A stretch of 47,516 nucleotides of DNA from Ministeria vibrans ATCC 50519 (GCA_943704425.1 CALSCP010000579.1:25584-73099), one strand, 5' to 3'. Positions 1-15,315 are shown, counted from the stretch's first letter. Notes: generated by a model from the sequence alone, not told the origin. A program made the numbers and translations.

Positions 1-44
<44 letters not shown>

Positions 45-120
45 CTTTGTTTCTTTCTCCCTCCTCTCTCTCTCTCTATCACTTTGTTTCTTTCTCCCTC
101 CTCTCTCTCTCTCTCTGTGT
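1..120. repeat. (CT)n microsatellite with two copies of a 20-base core
   Basis: A pure CT run fills the first 40 bases. It is followed by two copies of the core atcactttgtttctttctcc separated by short CT runs. The same core recurs in many introns of this window. Here it lies just 3' of the last visible SMG8 exon (minus strand), so it is most likely inside an SMG8 intron. Confidence 0.9.
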
Positions 121-141
121 TAACTCGATATTTTTTTTTAC

Positions 142-2184
142 GTTGCTGAGTCACAGGCGGAACACGTTCGTTGAATAGGATGTTCACTGGAGACAATGCG
201 CGACCCGGCACCCTTCAAACAAAATGAATGTAAAGGACACAGATAAAATTTTGATTGCTCTTACTCTTGCGCTTCGACTGATCTTGTCCGGTCCATCCGA
301 ACCTGCCAGAATTCTATCGAACAAGTACAATTTCAGTATCGAAGTACAGCATTTCAGAAATTCGTTTTGCCATACCGATGGCCATTGTCGCACTCGTACT
401 CATAGCCCACAAAGGCACGGCCTTCGCCCGCCTTGGCCACCACCAGTCCACTCTGCGTCTGCTGCTGGCCCTCTAGTACCACCGGCAAATCCCACGGGTA
501 GAGTGCTCCAATGCCGCTGCCACTCTGCTGCTTGGTCATGCTGTAGTAGGATGCCGCATTGCCTGTGCGGCGCACTCCCCAGTGCTCGCTCGCATCGTCG
601 CCCGCCCACAGCCCTACTCTCCCCGTGTTCACGTCCGCACTGCCACGACACACGGCGCACGCAGCGTCCGCACTGCGGTAGAATTCAATGTTGGCATCGA
701 CCGCGCGGAAGGGATCGGGACGGCGTACGGGACTCACAGTCGCACCGCAGCTGCATGTATGTACACTTTCGTAGCCACTACAGTGGACACCCTCATGGCC
801 ACACGAACGAGTGCAGGGACGCCCCGTCAGACTCACACTCTCGCACTGGCGTCGCTCGTGTGACCACAGCTCGTCGAGCCGCGCACTGAGGGCTTTGCGA
901 CTCGCGTTGACCTCACAGCCGCGTGCAAGTCGATCAAACTCGGTCAGGGCATGCGCAACGTGGTCCAGATGCGTTTGCGCTGGATACACTGCCGGGAGGT
1001 CGCGGTGATACGTCTCAATAGCGGTCACAATGGCACGTTCACACAGCAAGCGACACAGCGCTGTCTCGCCTGGCGTGCGCGTCACGTCCTCCGCCAGCTC
1101 AACCGGAGCAGCTCGACACGCCGCAATGTGCTCCATTTGTTGTTGCAACCAGGCAAGCCAATCCGATGCGCCGTCCTCTTCTTCTTCCTCTTCTTCTTCT
1201 TCCTCCTCTGCCTTCTTTTCCCGTGCGATCGCTTCGCGTTTCAGTATGCGCTTCTCGTGCACGGAGCGACGGTCGAGCAGGAGCGCGCGCAACCCCGCCA
1301 GTCCCCAGTGCCCACGCGGCAACGACGACATGTCGTCTTGCTCTAACAGTGCCAGCAGTGTGAGCATATCGGCGGCACCATCGTGTGCGTCTGGCTGCGT
1401 TTGAGACGACCGTGCCATTGCCGCAAGGACACTCGTCGCACCAGACGCCGCACCAACACCAAGCGTGGGGAGCGCAAAGAAGACAAAGTGAGGCGCAGCA
1501 GGGCGCACTCCGGGCGCAAGAACTCCCAGGGTCTTTCGTTCGAGCAGTCGATGGAGTGTCTTTTGGATGACCTGCCGACGAGGGCTCGTGTCCAGTTTCA
1601 TTTTCATGTGCGGCTGAGCCAGACGACGACGCACGTCCGGCTCGCCTCCCACCAGCGACGCAATCGTCGCCACCTGAAGCACCACCGCCAATGTACACCG
1701 GTGACTCGAAGTACGGCACCAGGGTGCGGCAGTGGCGACAAATTCGTTGATGGCCGACGCAATGTCAGCGACGGGCGTTGTCGTCGGATAAAAGAAGATG
1801 ATCAGGTTACACAGACTCAACAGGACACCAGCGGCGTGTCGCTCGGCGTCTGACGCATCGCCAAGGACCTGGTCCCACGACTGATCGGTCGCAGGTTGGG
1901 CAGCAAGGCGTGCGAGCACCCGTGCGTCGTGTGTGCCGCACAGCTCAAGGAAGAGCGTATTGGACGATGCCTAGAGAAGGTCGCGGGCTTCGTTAGTGCG
2001 GTGGCGGGGAAGGAGGGGAAAGCAAGTGGCTTACATCGTAGGAGGGAACGAGAGCGGGCGAGTGTACAACGGGCGAGAAGTTGGGCGGAAGTGTTGGTAA
2101 GAGCGCAGACGTCTTGGATTCGATCAAGAGATCGCTTGACCCGACGATGCCCACCACAAATGGGTCGCGCATGTCAGGTGTCAC
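142..2184 (-). CDS. SMG8: SMG8-like nonsense-mediated decay factor, C-terminus beyond window
   Basis: SMG8 is the regulatory partner of SMG9 and of the SMG1 kinase that phosphorylates UPF1 in nonsense-mediated mRNA decay. Proposed exons: 2184-2035, 1970-376, 313-265 and 212-142, all phase-consistent, with the gene continuing left of the window. The first exon has the family's N-terminal VVGIVGSSD stretch. The large exon carries the hallmarks of the C-terminal half: LPAVYP, a long helix, then CESVSLTGRPC, a Cys-rich block (CGHEGVHCSGYE, CSCG), DPF..AN..FY, the tryptophan-rich PWDLPVV segment and GYEYECDNGHR. An acidic Glu run (encoded near 1180-1205) interrupts the middle. The product is shorter in its middle than animal SMG8 (about 990 residues), so an exon may be missed. 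The ATG at 2184 is the first in frame; a second lies at 2172. Exons 3 and 4 are short and less certain than exon 2. Confidence 0.82.
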
Positions 2185-2387
2185 TCAAAAGTTGATAGCA
2201 CAAGCAAAAATTAAAAAAAATAATTATATTGAAATTTTGAATTGGTTGTGACTTGTGATTGTTGTGAATAATTGATGTCATTTTAGTATTGGTGCCTGAT
2301 TGAATATATTATAGTACTCCTCATAGTCTCAAAGTGAATAAAATTTTTAATAGCTCTCTCTTCTCTTTGTTTCTCTCTCACAGCTGC
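2185..2387. other. AT-rich intergenic region, SMG8 promoter side
   Basis: About 200 AT-rich bases separate the SMG8 start from the NOP2 stop (both minus). It must hold the SMG8 promoter and the NOP2 3' end. No clear motif was recognised. Confidence 0.5.
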
Positions 2388-5303
2388 TCAAGTGCGCTTC
2401 ATCTTCTTCTTAAGAGGCTTAGGTACACTCTCAGGTGTGGTGGTTGTTGATGACTTCTTCTTCGACTTCTTCTCTTCCTTCACCGGCTCCACTTCCTTCT
2501 TCTTCTTTTCCACCTCCTTCACCTTCTTCTTCACCACCTGCACTTCCTCCACCGCCTTCTTCGCCTTCTTCACTTTCATCTCCTTCTTCACCACCGGCAC
2601 CTCCTCCTCCTCCTTCGTCTCCGCAGCCTTCGCTCCCTTCTTCGACTTCTTCTCCTTCTTCACCGGCACCGCCTCTTCCTCCTCCACTGCCTTCTTCGAC
2701 TTCTTTTCCTTCTTCGCCGGCACCACCTTTTCCTCCTCCACTGCCTTCTTCGTCTTCTTTTCCTTCTTCATCGGCACCACTTCCGCCTCCTTCACACTCT
2801 TCTTCTTCGTCGCCACCTCCACCTCCACTGCCTCCTCCTTACCCTTACTCTTCTTTTTCGTCTTCTTCTGCAACGCCAACGCCAACTCCTTCTCCTTCTT
2901 CGCTGCCGCCGCTTCCTCCTCCTCCCTCTGCTTCTGCTTCTTCTTCTTCGCCTCAAGCGCCATCGCACGCTCGTGCTTCTCCCGCTCCCGCGGCGCCATC
3001 GCCGGTGTCTTCTTCGACACAACCACCTTCATCTCCTCGTCACTACTACCAACCTCCTCCGCCTCGTCCTCTTCCGCCTCCATCACCTCGTCCTCATCTT
3101 CACTTCCTTCTCCATCTCCTACCGGAATCTTATTGTCAATCTTCTTGAACTTTGCGACAAAGAATCCGTCCATGTTGTGGGTGTGCGGGTAGAAGCGACG
3201 TGTCAGGGCCAGCGACGGGTGGAAGCGACGCTGACGGAAGCGGGTGAAGCCAGGGGTGCCAATGTCGACGCCAAGCGGAACCAGCTTGACATGGCGACGC
3301 TTGAGAGCATAGTCGACGACCCACTCGTCCTCGTCGACCATCACCGAACACGTTGAGTACACAACGTAGCCGCCCGTCTTGCTCTTGGCATCGCAGCTGT
3401 CAATCGCCGCCAGAAGCAGCTCCTTCTGCAGATGGGCACACCGCACAAAGTCATCGGCGTCCTTGTTGGTCTTGACGCTGCTGTCCTTTGCAATGACCCC
3501 GGTGCCCGAGCACGGCGCGTCCAGCAGCACTCGGTCAAAGTTGCCAATGACCTTGGGGAAGCTACGGCCATCGTAGTTGCACACGACGGTGTTCTGCACG
3601 CCCATCCGCTGCAGATTGGCGTAGACCGCCTTGAGACGTGCGCGGTTGACGTCGTTGGCGATGATCATCCCTGTGTTCTTCATGAGCGTCGCCAAGTAGC
3701 TGCTCTTGCCGCCGGGTGCCGAACACATGTCAAGCACACGCTCGCCCTCCTGTGGGGCCAGCGCCATGCACGGCACAAAGGACGACGGGCTCTGGATCAT
3801 GTAGTGGCCCGCAAGGTACTCGGGGGTCGCGCCGATGGGCACCTGCGACCCATACACAACCAGGCCCACCTTGCTCCACTTGCCCACAGGGTCCAGGTTC
3901 ACTCCGCGGTTGATCAGCGCCTGTGCCAGCTCACGTCGACGCGTCTTCAGCGTGTTGGTGCGCACCACAATGGGTCGCGGTCGTTCGTTGGCGTCGAGGA
4001 ACGCAAGCAGCTCGCTCAGAGGCATCAGCTGCACAAACTCCGCCATGAGATACTCACTGTAGCCAAAGGTGTACGACAAATCGCGCACCAGCTGGTCCAC
4101 ATAGTCGGTGCGTGGCGTCTCGGGCGCCCGCAACTCAGCAAAGTTGCTCAGCACACGCAGAATGTGCTGCACTCGCTCCTGCACCGCCGCAATCTCAGGC
4201 GGCGACTCCTTCTCCTGCTCAATCTCCTCTGCACTCGGCAGCTCAAACAGCCCCTGCTCGCCCTCTTCTTCTTCTCCTTCTCCCTCCTCCTCTTCGTCAT
4301 CATCACCATCACCCATGTTCAACTGCATCCTCTCATCTTCATCGTCATCGTCGTCGCTCTCTTCCTCCGAGCCACTCTCTTCCTCATAGTCACCCTGAAG
4401 GCCCGCCTCCTCCATCGCGGCCATCTCTTCGTCATCCATGCTCTCCTCAGAGCCGCTCTCTTCTTCTTCTTCTTCCTCCTCATCATCATCACTGTCCTCC
4501 TCCTCCTCCTCATCATCGTCATCGTCTTGCTCCTCACCCATTTCTTCATCGGAACTCTCGCCGAACATGGCGTACTCGAGCAGCCCGTGCTCCTGAATCG
4601 CCTCCTCGTCGCTGTCCTCTTCATCCTCCACCGGCATTGTGCTGTTCACTTCGTCGTCGCCCTCATTGCCAAACTCCGACGCGTCGACAAACTCATACTC
4701 ATCTCCAGACGATTCTTCCTCATCCTCATCCTCATCGTCGTCGCTCTCAATCGGTCGCTTGCGGCCTCGTGGTACCTTCTCCTCCTCCTCGTAGTCGTCG
4801 TCGTCGCTGTCGTCGTCGTCGTCGTCGGCAAAGTCCTGGGCACGAAACGGCGGAAGATTCACTTGAACTTCGTCGTCGCTGTCGTCCTCCTCGTCGTCGC
4901 TGTCGTCCTCCATATCCTCATCATCCTCATCATCACTGCCACTCTCCTCCTCCTCCTCGTCGTCGTCGTCGTCGGGCAGCGAGTCGCTGTCGCTGTCGGC
5001 CAAGTTGCCTCGAGCGCCAACACGTGTGACCGAGCCGGCGTGAACCGACGCCTTTGCAGGCGCTCCGCGACTCACAGCGCCCACCTTGCTTGCTGCAGCC
5101 GCTGATTCCTTGGCGGCTGCGGCTGATTTCGCCGTGGGCTTGGCGCCCGCACCGGCATTTCCTTTCTCGTTGCTCTTTTTCGCGCTCGCCCCTTTCGTTT
5201 TCCTCAGAATCGGCGGTGGCGACGGCGTGTGTTGTCGACGTGCCGACGGGCCTGGGCCTCGTCGCACGCGTCGCGCACCATCGTCAGCTCGTCTGCGTCC
5301 CAT
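2388..5303 (-). CDS. NOP2: NOP2/NSUN1 25S/28S rRNA (cytosine-5)-methyltransferase
   Basis: A single-exon gene of about 971 residues for the nucleolar enzyme that methylates a cytosine in large-subunit rRNA and is needed for 60S ribosome assembly. The N-terminal third is extremely acidic (long Asp/Glu/Ser runs, residues about 115-370). The methyltransferase core follows: SAM-binding DMCSAPGGKSS near residue 525, DAPCSGTGVI near 594, and the catalytic-Cys motif YSTCSV near 648, ending in DGFFVAKFKK. Both family cysteines (PCS and TCS) are present. The C-terminal 200 residues are a lysine-rich tail with imperfect tandem repeats built on VPxKKEKKSKK. The start is the ATG at 5303; the frame stays open a little further upstream but without an ATG. 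It is head-to-head with ECSIT, only 101 bases away, so the two probably share a promoter. Confidence 0.97.
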   Translation of the reverse strand: MGRRRADDGARRVRRGPGPSARRQHTPSPPPILRKTKGASAKKSNEKGNAGAGAKPTAKSAAAAKESAAAASKVGAVSRGAPAKASVHAGSVTRVGARGNLADSDSDSLPDDDDDEEEEESGSDDEDDEDMEDDSDDEEDDSDDEVQVNLPPFRAQDFADDDDDDSDDDDYEEEEKVPRGRKRPIESDDDEDEDEEESSGDEYEFVDASEFGNEGDDEVNSTMPVEDEEDSDEEAIQEHGLLEYAMFGESSDEEMGEEQDDDDDEEEEEDSDDDEEEEEEEESGSEESMDDEEMAAMEEAGLQGDYEEESGSEEESDDDDDEDERMQLNMGDGDDDEEEEGEGEEEEGEQGLFELPSAEEIEQEKESPPEIAAVQERVQHILRVLSNFAELRAPETPRTDYVDQLVRDLSYTFGYSEYLMAEFVQLMPLSELLAFLDANERPRPIVVRTNTLKTRRRELAQALINRGVNLDPVGKWSKVGLVVYGSQVPIGATPEYLAGHYMIQSPSSFVPCMALAPQEGERVLDMCSAPGGKSSYLATLMKNTGMIIANDVNRARLKAVYANLQRMGVQNTVVCNYDGRSFPKVIGNFDRVLLDAPCSGTGVIAKDSSVKTNKDADDFVRCAHLQKELLLAAIDSCDAKSKTGGYVVYSTCSVMVDEDEWVVDYALKRRHVKLVPLGVDIGTPGFTRFRQRRFHPSLALTRRFYPHTHNMDGFFVAKFKKIDNKIPVGDGEGSEDEDEVMEAEEDEAEEVGSSDEEMKVVVSKKTPAMAPREREKHERAMALEAKKKKQKQREEEEAAAAKKEKELALALQKKTKKKSKGKEEAVEVEVATKKKSVKEAEVVPMKKEKKTKKAVEEEKVVPAKKEKKSKKAVEEEEAVPVKKEKKSKKGAKAAETKEEEEVPVVKKEMKVKKAKKAVEEVQVVKKKVKEVEKKKKEVEPVKEEKKSKKKSSTTTTPESVPKPLKKKMKRT

Positions 5304-5404
5304 GCTTGTTTGAGAATGTTGAAGCAATAAAAACTGAATATAATTATCATGGTTTTCTGATTTTCTGATTTGATTTCAATTTCCTATTAAAAATATTCGC
5401 GACA

Positions 5405-7402
5405 ATGCTCACGCGTCGTGCATGGGGTGTGGTGGGCGGCCGTTGTCTTGGCTGGAGATTACGATCATCGGCGCCCTCGGACGCATCAAAGACGACCGTG
5501 TGGCGCATCCCAACGCGAGAGGAGCGCGCAAAGGCCATCGGCCGGACTGCAAGCCCCAGGTCGCCCTTCGAGGCCCAGGCGGTCCCTCGGTCCCCCAAGG
5601 AGCTCGGCGGCCTGCCCGGCACGGTGTTTGTCGACCCAAACGGACGAGTGAATCTTCTGCTGCCAACGCAGAAAGATCGTTACTTTCGACTTGTTCCCAA
5701 GGGCAAGCACGAGCCCCGCGCCTTGGACCTGAGCAAGAACAGGATCAACGAGTCGCTCTCCGATATCAAGGCGCTCGTTGACAGAGGACATGCGCAGCAG
5801 GTAGAACGATCATATAAAAACACCCCCCCCAAAAATCATTCTGATCGTCTCATTCGTCTCCTAGGAGGACTTTTGGGCGATTCTTGATCGTCACGTGGAC
5901 GGCAAAGACATTTTGCCGGCTGGCGAGATCAAACTGATCACCGAGTGTATGTTGGCGATGGAAACACTTGACGTTGAGGTACACTTTGTGTGTGGCTGTT
6001 GATGGACTTGTTATTGCATCTTTGTGTGTGACTGTTGATGGACTTGGTATTGCATCTTTGTGTGTGACTGTTGATGGACTTGGTATTGTACCTTTGTGTG
6101 TGGCTGTTGATGGACTTGGTATTGCATCTTTGTGTGTGACTGTTGATGGACTTGGTATTGTACCTTTGTGTGTGGCTGTTGATGGACTTGTTATTGCACC
6201 TTTGTGTGTGGCTGTTGATGGACTTGTTATTGCACCTTTGTGTGTGGCTGTTGATGGACTTGTTATTGCACCTTTGTGTGAGTCTTGCTAACGAACGATT
6301 TTCATTAGATTGATATCTGGACATACAACAAACTCTTTCACGTCTTCTCGCGTGGCCCATATCGTCCTCGCTCAATGTTTCATGCGCTCATCAAAGTCCC
6401 TTCACCTCCCGTACACACAGAAATAGAAGAGGCAAGCCCGTTTCTCAAGTTACTTCTCTCGTTGACAGATCGACTGTGCTCTTGACGTACTGTGCCACAT
6501 GGAGGAGCACGGAGTGTGTCCAAACTTGGAGACGGGTCAGCTGATGGAAACGGTGTTTGGCATTAAGAGCGATCCCGTCCAGAAGACGGACACGATGATT
6601 TTTTTCTTTCAAAAGTTTCGCAATGTTAACACCTCGCCGCGCTATCTCGAGCGCGAGCTGCCGAAGACTCTTGTGGAGCGGGCAGTGGAAGCCCTCACGC
6701 GCATTGGGAGTGCAGATGGCGGCGAGGTGACGATTGAGCGGGCAGATCGGGACGCACAAGTGTTGGACCAGACGCAGCGCAGAGGCCCCTACTCGCTGTG
6801 GATGCAGACCGAGTCGCAGCGCACGGGCCTGCGCTACTCTGTGGGCGACGCTGCACAGCCCATTGTCGTTCATGGGCCCCATGTGCTCTGGTACCATCGT
6901 GAACTCCTACCGTACTACTCGGTTGACTCGTGTGGTACCGCACAAACGAAACAAAATATTGAAAAACAGTTAATAGACGTTTTTACATCGCGCAGGTGAA
7001 GCCATTGGAATGATCATGAGCGAAGACTGCAAACGCGACTCGATTGCGCAGGCGCTCAATGCGCTCCTGGCAACAGTCGACGCTGCACACGTCCTCCACC
7101 GTCGTCCCGTTGTCTTTGAGCTGCTTCAGCCCGACTGGCTTGCACAGCGTGCCCAGTCTGACACCATCCCGCGCCTCCACACTCGCCCTCTGCGCAACCG
7201 CCGTGCCTTTGGCGCCGGAAATCTTCGCCTTGACCCCAACCACGCAGCAGAAACTCGCATTGAGAAGACGCACTACCTGGATCCGTCCGAGATGAATACA
7301 TTTGAGGGGACAGAGGAAGAGCAGTCGAAGCAACGCCAGTACACGACGCAAGACAGTTCGACCGTCGAGGGGGAGCTAGTGCGCGACGCAAAGGCCCTTT
7401 AA
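5405..7402 (+). CDS. ECSIT: ECSIT homologue, mitochondrial complex I assembly factor
   Basis: In animals ECSIT acts in mitochondrial complex I assembly and also in Toll signalling; only the mitochondrial role is likely in a protist. Proposed exons: 5405-5800, 5865-5978, 6309-6431, 6469-6934 and 6996-7402, giving about 501 residues in a consistent frame. The Arg-rich, acid-poor N-terminus (MLTRRAWGVVGGR) looks like a mitochondrial targeting peptide. Family signals are the pentatricopeptide-like MEEHGVCPNLE segment, GPYSLWMQ, and the C-terminal block GEAIGMIMSED...RRPVVFELL, which matches the ECSIT C-terminal domain. Intron 2 holds a 36-base minisatellite. Intron 3 is only 37 bases and begins with GC (gag|GCAAGC). 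No GT donor gives an open frame there, so a GC-AG intron is the best model. Confidence 0.88.
5985..6283 (+). repeat. 36-bp minisatellite, about 8 copies, in ECSIT intron 2
   Basis: About eight head-to-tail copies of a 36-base unit, each starting near tttgtgtgtggctgttgatg and varying at a few positions (ggc/gac, ttgtta/ttggta, gcatct/gcacct/gtacct). Because 36 is a multiple of three, the array stays open for more than 100 codons in one frame on each strand. Read in the ECSIT frame it hits a stop almost at once, so it is intronic. Confidence 0.9.
6432..6468 (+). other. 37-base GC-AG intron of ECSIT
   Basis: The exon end gag is followed by GCAAGC instead of GT, and the intron ends gttgacag. Reading through would bring a stop within about 15 codons. 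Splicing restores the frame into the conserved MEEHGVCPNLE block. Confidence 0.65.
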
Positions 7403-7512
7403 TTTAGACACTCACTATACATAACACCTTATTGTATACTATTCGGGTTGCTATTGCATTGAAACAACTCATTCTTTTTATTATTATTATTGTATTGTAT
7501 TGTGTGGTGTGA

Positions 7513-7752
<240 letters not shown>

Positions 7753-7766
7753 ACGGCGTAGCAATA

Positions 7767-11614
<3,848 letters not shown>

Positions 11615-11692
11615 CACAACAAATCAATTTTGATAATAAATCTGTGTGTGAATCAAATTGATTAATTTGATAACGATAACGAATTTTGTTTA

Positions 11693-12393
11693 TTAGGTGG
11701 AGGGACCAGCTTCGTCGTCGTCGTCTGTGCCAAAGTCATCTTCATCGTCACCATCGTCCCAGTTGGCAATGGCTGCCTCTGCTTCGGCGTGCAGCTCACT
11801 CAAACCCGTCACGTCCTAAGCAAAAGGCACTATTACTATTGAATACAGTATAATTATTATTATTGTGTCTGCATGCCTCGAGATAGGAACTGTCATTGAA
11901 GGCCTTCAAGAGAAAGTCAAAACCCTTCTCGCGGTAAAGATCAACAACAGTCTGCGAGCAGGCAGTGCATCGGTTGAACGCAGATGCAGTGGGCAGATGC
12001 CAGTCAAAGGTGGACAGATAGCCACGCAACTATAGTCATAAATTAATGTAGTACATCTCAAGTGAGTGAGTGCTCAATGTGTGCGATGAAAGAGATAGAG
12101 TGGCGGTTTACCTGGTGTGGAACGAGGCCCAAAGGACAGGTGTTGGGATCATCAGGACTGTGTTCGCTGCCACGAGTGTCAGCAGGAGCCAAGTTGCTAA
12201 ACAAAAACATTCAAAAAATAATACGAATTGAGTACTTGGCATGAGAGAGGTACGTTTACCCCTTAGGATGGTGGATAATGGAGACTGCCAGCTCAACGGC
12301 AGCAGCAGCAGCAATCATGGAGATGCCTGGACGCGACACAGTGCACTGCTGGTCGAGTGTACGGTCGCGAGTGCTCTATACAAAAAAAAAGAA

Positions 12394-12479
<86 letters not shown>

Positions 12480-13197
12480 AGAGAGAGAAGGAGAAAGAAA
12501 CAAAGTGATAGAGAGAGAGAGAGCAACAATCAACACACAACTTGAAGAAGTGTACAGTACAATGCACGTACGTTCTTTGGGGCCATAATGTCATTGCAGA
12601 AGTAGCAGCCCAGTCGCTTGGCAGGGTCGTCGGCAAGCACACCGTGACGCATCACAACGTATGTGTTGAAACCCAGTGCCGCATTAATAATCGTCTGAAG
12701 AAAGTGTGGCATGTGTGTGTGAGTGAGTGTATACTTTTTCGTCAAATTTCAATTAATACCTTTCCTTTTGCGCAGGCGATAAGAGAAGGAAGCCAGCGAG
12801 CCTCGCGCGTGTCGAGGAGAAGGAAGACAATATCATGGGAGTCAATGAGAGCCTCGAGGGTCGCCACAGCAGTGCGGGTCTCGCGCTCGACGACATCCGT
12901 CTCAACGGCATGGCCCGGCATGGGAATGGCCAGGTTGACGCCCGTGCTGTCAACGCCTGGAAAAATGGTTTTAAGCATGCGCGCCGCCTGCTCTGCCTTG
13001 GGTTGTCCACCGTCCACACAGTCCTCAAAAGTAAAAAGCGACTGTCGCACCGGATTGCTGTAGCTCACCCGCCCACTGTCGACCAGTGTGATCTTGCGCA
13101 CTCCCCATCCCAGCAGATTGCGCGCCACATTACAGCCCAGAGTGCCTGCGCCCAGCAGCAGACATCGCGTTCCCGCAACCTGACCCCCAAACCGACA

Positions 13198-13229
<32 letters not shown>

Positions 13230-14894
13230 TCCCAGTCAGAAAAACAGGCGAAAACAAAGACAGGAAGAAAATTTACCTTTTCCAGTTGAAGTTGGGGCAT
13301 CAGTCGCCAGCGCATCAGCTTCAGGTTCAAATCTACTGCACTCTCTGCCAACCTACACACAATGACACCGTCACCCAAAACCCAAAATGAGACACAAGAT
13401 TTCCGCCTGTGTTTGTTTACTTTGCTGGGTTCATTGTGGCGCTGAGGTCCATCACACGAGGGGCCATTTTTCCCTTTGCGTTCTTCTCCCATCCCACTGC
13501 GTGTTCCCAACTCACTCCTACAACAGCAGAGAATAAAATGCAAAAGAGGTTATTCGCTTTGTCTTTTATCACGTCGCTTTTTTTCCCCTCCTATAATTCA
13601 CCTTCTGACTCTTCTGTCACTTGTACATCAAGCACAATCGAATGGTCTGAGCTCACGACACCATCAGCGGAGTGTTCACGGAAGGCAATAACCTTTAGCG
13701 AACGTACTTTGGGGTGACTGAGAGTGGGTTAGAGAGAGAGAGAGGGGAGGGACAAAGAAACAAAGTGATAGAGAGAGAGAGGAGGAACAAAGAAACAAAG
13801 TGATAGAGAGAGAGAGGAGGAACAAAGAAACAAAGTGATAGAGAGAGAGAGAGGAGGGACAAAGGAACAAAGTGATAAAGAGCGAGAGGAGAAACAAAGA
13901 AACAAAGCGATAGAGAGCGAGAGGAGGGACAAAGGAACAAAGTTATAGTGAGTGTGTGTGCGTGGATAAGTGAGCGTGTTGATAAACTCGTATGGAATAC
14001 CATGCGTGCACATAGGCAATAATGTTGCGCAAGGACCAGCCGGGATTTGTGGCGAGGGCACTTGCGTCAGCAAAGGCGAGAGTGACGGCGTCGCAGTCGT
14101 CGCTCACGACCGAGTTCCACTCGCTGAGACGGTGTGCCGTGTGTTTGGCACTGTCGATGATCATCACACACTGGCTCGGATCCGACGCGGTCACGCTTCG
14201 AATTGCCTTGACAATGTCCTAGAGAGAAGAAAGAGAGTCATTGCTTGCGGCAGGGGCACAACCATGACAGGAGGAGTCATCAGTACGTCGGTGTTGTCGG
14301 CAAAAGCACTGGTGATAGAGACGGGAGTGCCAGTGAGAGTGGCGCCCACCGGGATGGCGGGGAAGGCGAACCAGTAGTAGAAGTGGCACTTTTTGAGATT
14401 GGCGAAGGTGAGAACGAGGAAGCGCGTGAGGAGCGACGGGTTGGCGGTGGCGGCGCCTGAGCGGATCGCCTGGCAGATAGTGGACGCCTCTGTCGCCAGC
14501 AGCTGCTTCTTGTCGATCTCTTTGAACCCGTCGATGGTGTTGGCATTTACCAGGGTGCCCGGCACGCGCACTGCTCTGAGAGGCGCCTCAAAATCTCTGT
14601 GTACCAAACGAAAAAAAAGAGAGAGAATGGGAAAAACAAACGAAAAAACAGAGGTTGAAGAAGCAGCGAAGGAAAGAGCAGACAGGAGGGAGGGTACTCG
14701 TGGAAGGCGTTGGCAGTGAGCTGCAGGAGCGGCGGAACCTCCGGGTGCGTTCCCATTGCGAAATGCGCCACAATCGATTTGGATGACTCGTCCAGTTTGT
14801 AGATGTTGAGCTTGCGGTCGCTGAGCGCATGGAAGAACCCAACGTCGACGGCCGACGAGAATGGTGCAAACTGCAACGGTTGTTGTTGTGCCAT
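11693..14894 (-). CDS. ATG7: ATG7, E1-like enzyme of autophagy
   Basis: ATG7 activates the ubiquitin-like proteins ATG12 and ATG8 and passes them to ATG10 and ATG3. Twelve proposed exons: 14894-14698, 14596-14263, 14218-14001, 13717-13602, 13517-13421, 13352-13277, 13179-12760, 12694-12572, 12375-12260, 12196-12112, 12029-11877 and 11815-11693, giving 685 residues with every phase matching (human 703). The N-terminal domain starts [13 protein letters not shown] and includes [12 protein letters not shown] and NPGWSLRN. The adenylation domain has [10 protein letters not shown] near residue 355, then the zinc-ligand motif LGCYFC. The catalytic Cys lies in [10 protein letters not shown] near residue 538, and CTACS supplies the second zinc pair. 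The C-terminus is acidic. The intron after exon 11 starts with GC (gag|GCATGC). Two introns carry the dispersed GA/CT satellite. Confidence 0.98.
11811..11876 (-). other. GC-AG intron of ATG7
   Basis: On the coding strand the exon ends CTCGAG and the intron begins GCATGC; it ends TTGCTTAG. The only nearby GT would leave an intron of about 31 bases and insert residues into the conserved SYLE-DVTGL junction. A GC donor is therefore strongly favoured. Confidence 0.75.
12385..12525. repeat. (GA)n microsatellite with core repeat in ATG7 intron
   Basis: A GA run ending in gagaaagaaacaaagtgata, within the intron between exons 12694-12572 and 12375-12260. Confidence 0.93.
13733..13950. repeat. Tandem satellite, about six 35-bp copies, in ATG7 intron 3
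   Basis: About six imperfect copies of a roughly 35-base unit, each with acaaagaaacaaagtgata followed by a short GA run. Copies differ by single-base changes (aaaggaacaaag, gataaagagcg). It is the clearest tandem form of the dispersed satellite, within the ATG7 intron at 14000-13718. Confidence 0.93.
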
Positions 14895-15315
14895 TGATAC
14901 AATGTGAAAAAAAGTGTCAACTGTGAACTGTGAAGAATTCGGAAAACAAAATATTATAGAGATTAGAGATTAGAGAATCGAGAGCTGTACTCAAACACTA
15001 CTCAAACAAGACTATATACAAAACAAAGAGTCAATACTTCCGCCGTAGACTTCAAGGCGTTAGACGAGATTTACGAGAATGTCCTGAAAGATGTGTGAGA
15101 ATAAGAAGTTCGGACGTGGTTCGTACAAATAATAATCATGATTAATTTACGATTGAACTTTTCTTGACTTGATTGAGTTAAAAATGAGGCGATAATTCGA
15201 TATTGATTCAGTATTCTTCCAAAGTCTATCTCTCCGCCGAGCAACTCACGTTGCTTACTTTCCTCCTTGTCGCACACACATCCAACCCCCCTCAGCCAAC
15301 CCCTCCCCTGAGCAA
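14895..15315. other. Divergent intergenic region ATG7 / glutamine synthetase
   Basis: About 420 bases between the two starts, AT-rich in the middle. It must hold both promoters. No gene, RNA or clear motif was seen. Confidence 0.5.

Noticed and set aside
2392-5105. Long plus-strand open frames opposite NOP2 rich in Phe, Ser, Pro or Val
   Set aside because: They are shadows of the GAG/AAG/GAC-rich NOP2 coding strand. The minus strand has all the methyltransferase motifs.
5985-6283. CRISPR-like array
   Set aside because: The copies are directly abutting with no unique spacers, and the context is a eukaryotic intron; it is a minisatellite.
5938-6375. 145-codon open frame on the minus strand and 107-codon frame on the plus strand over the ECSIT intron repeat
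   Set aside because: They stay open only because the 36-base unit is a multiple of three. The flanking sequence matches ECSIT exons on the plus strand.
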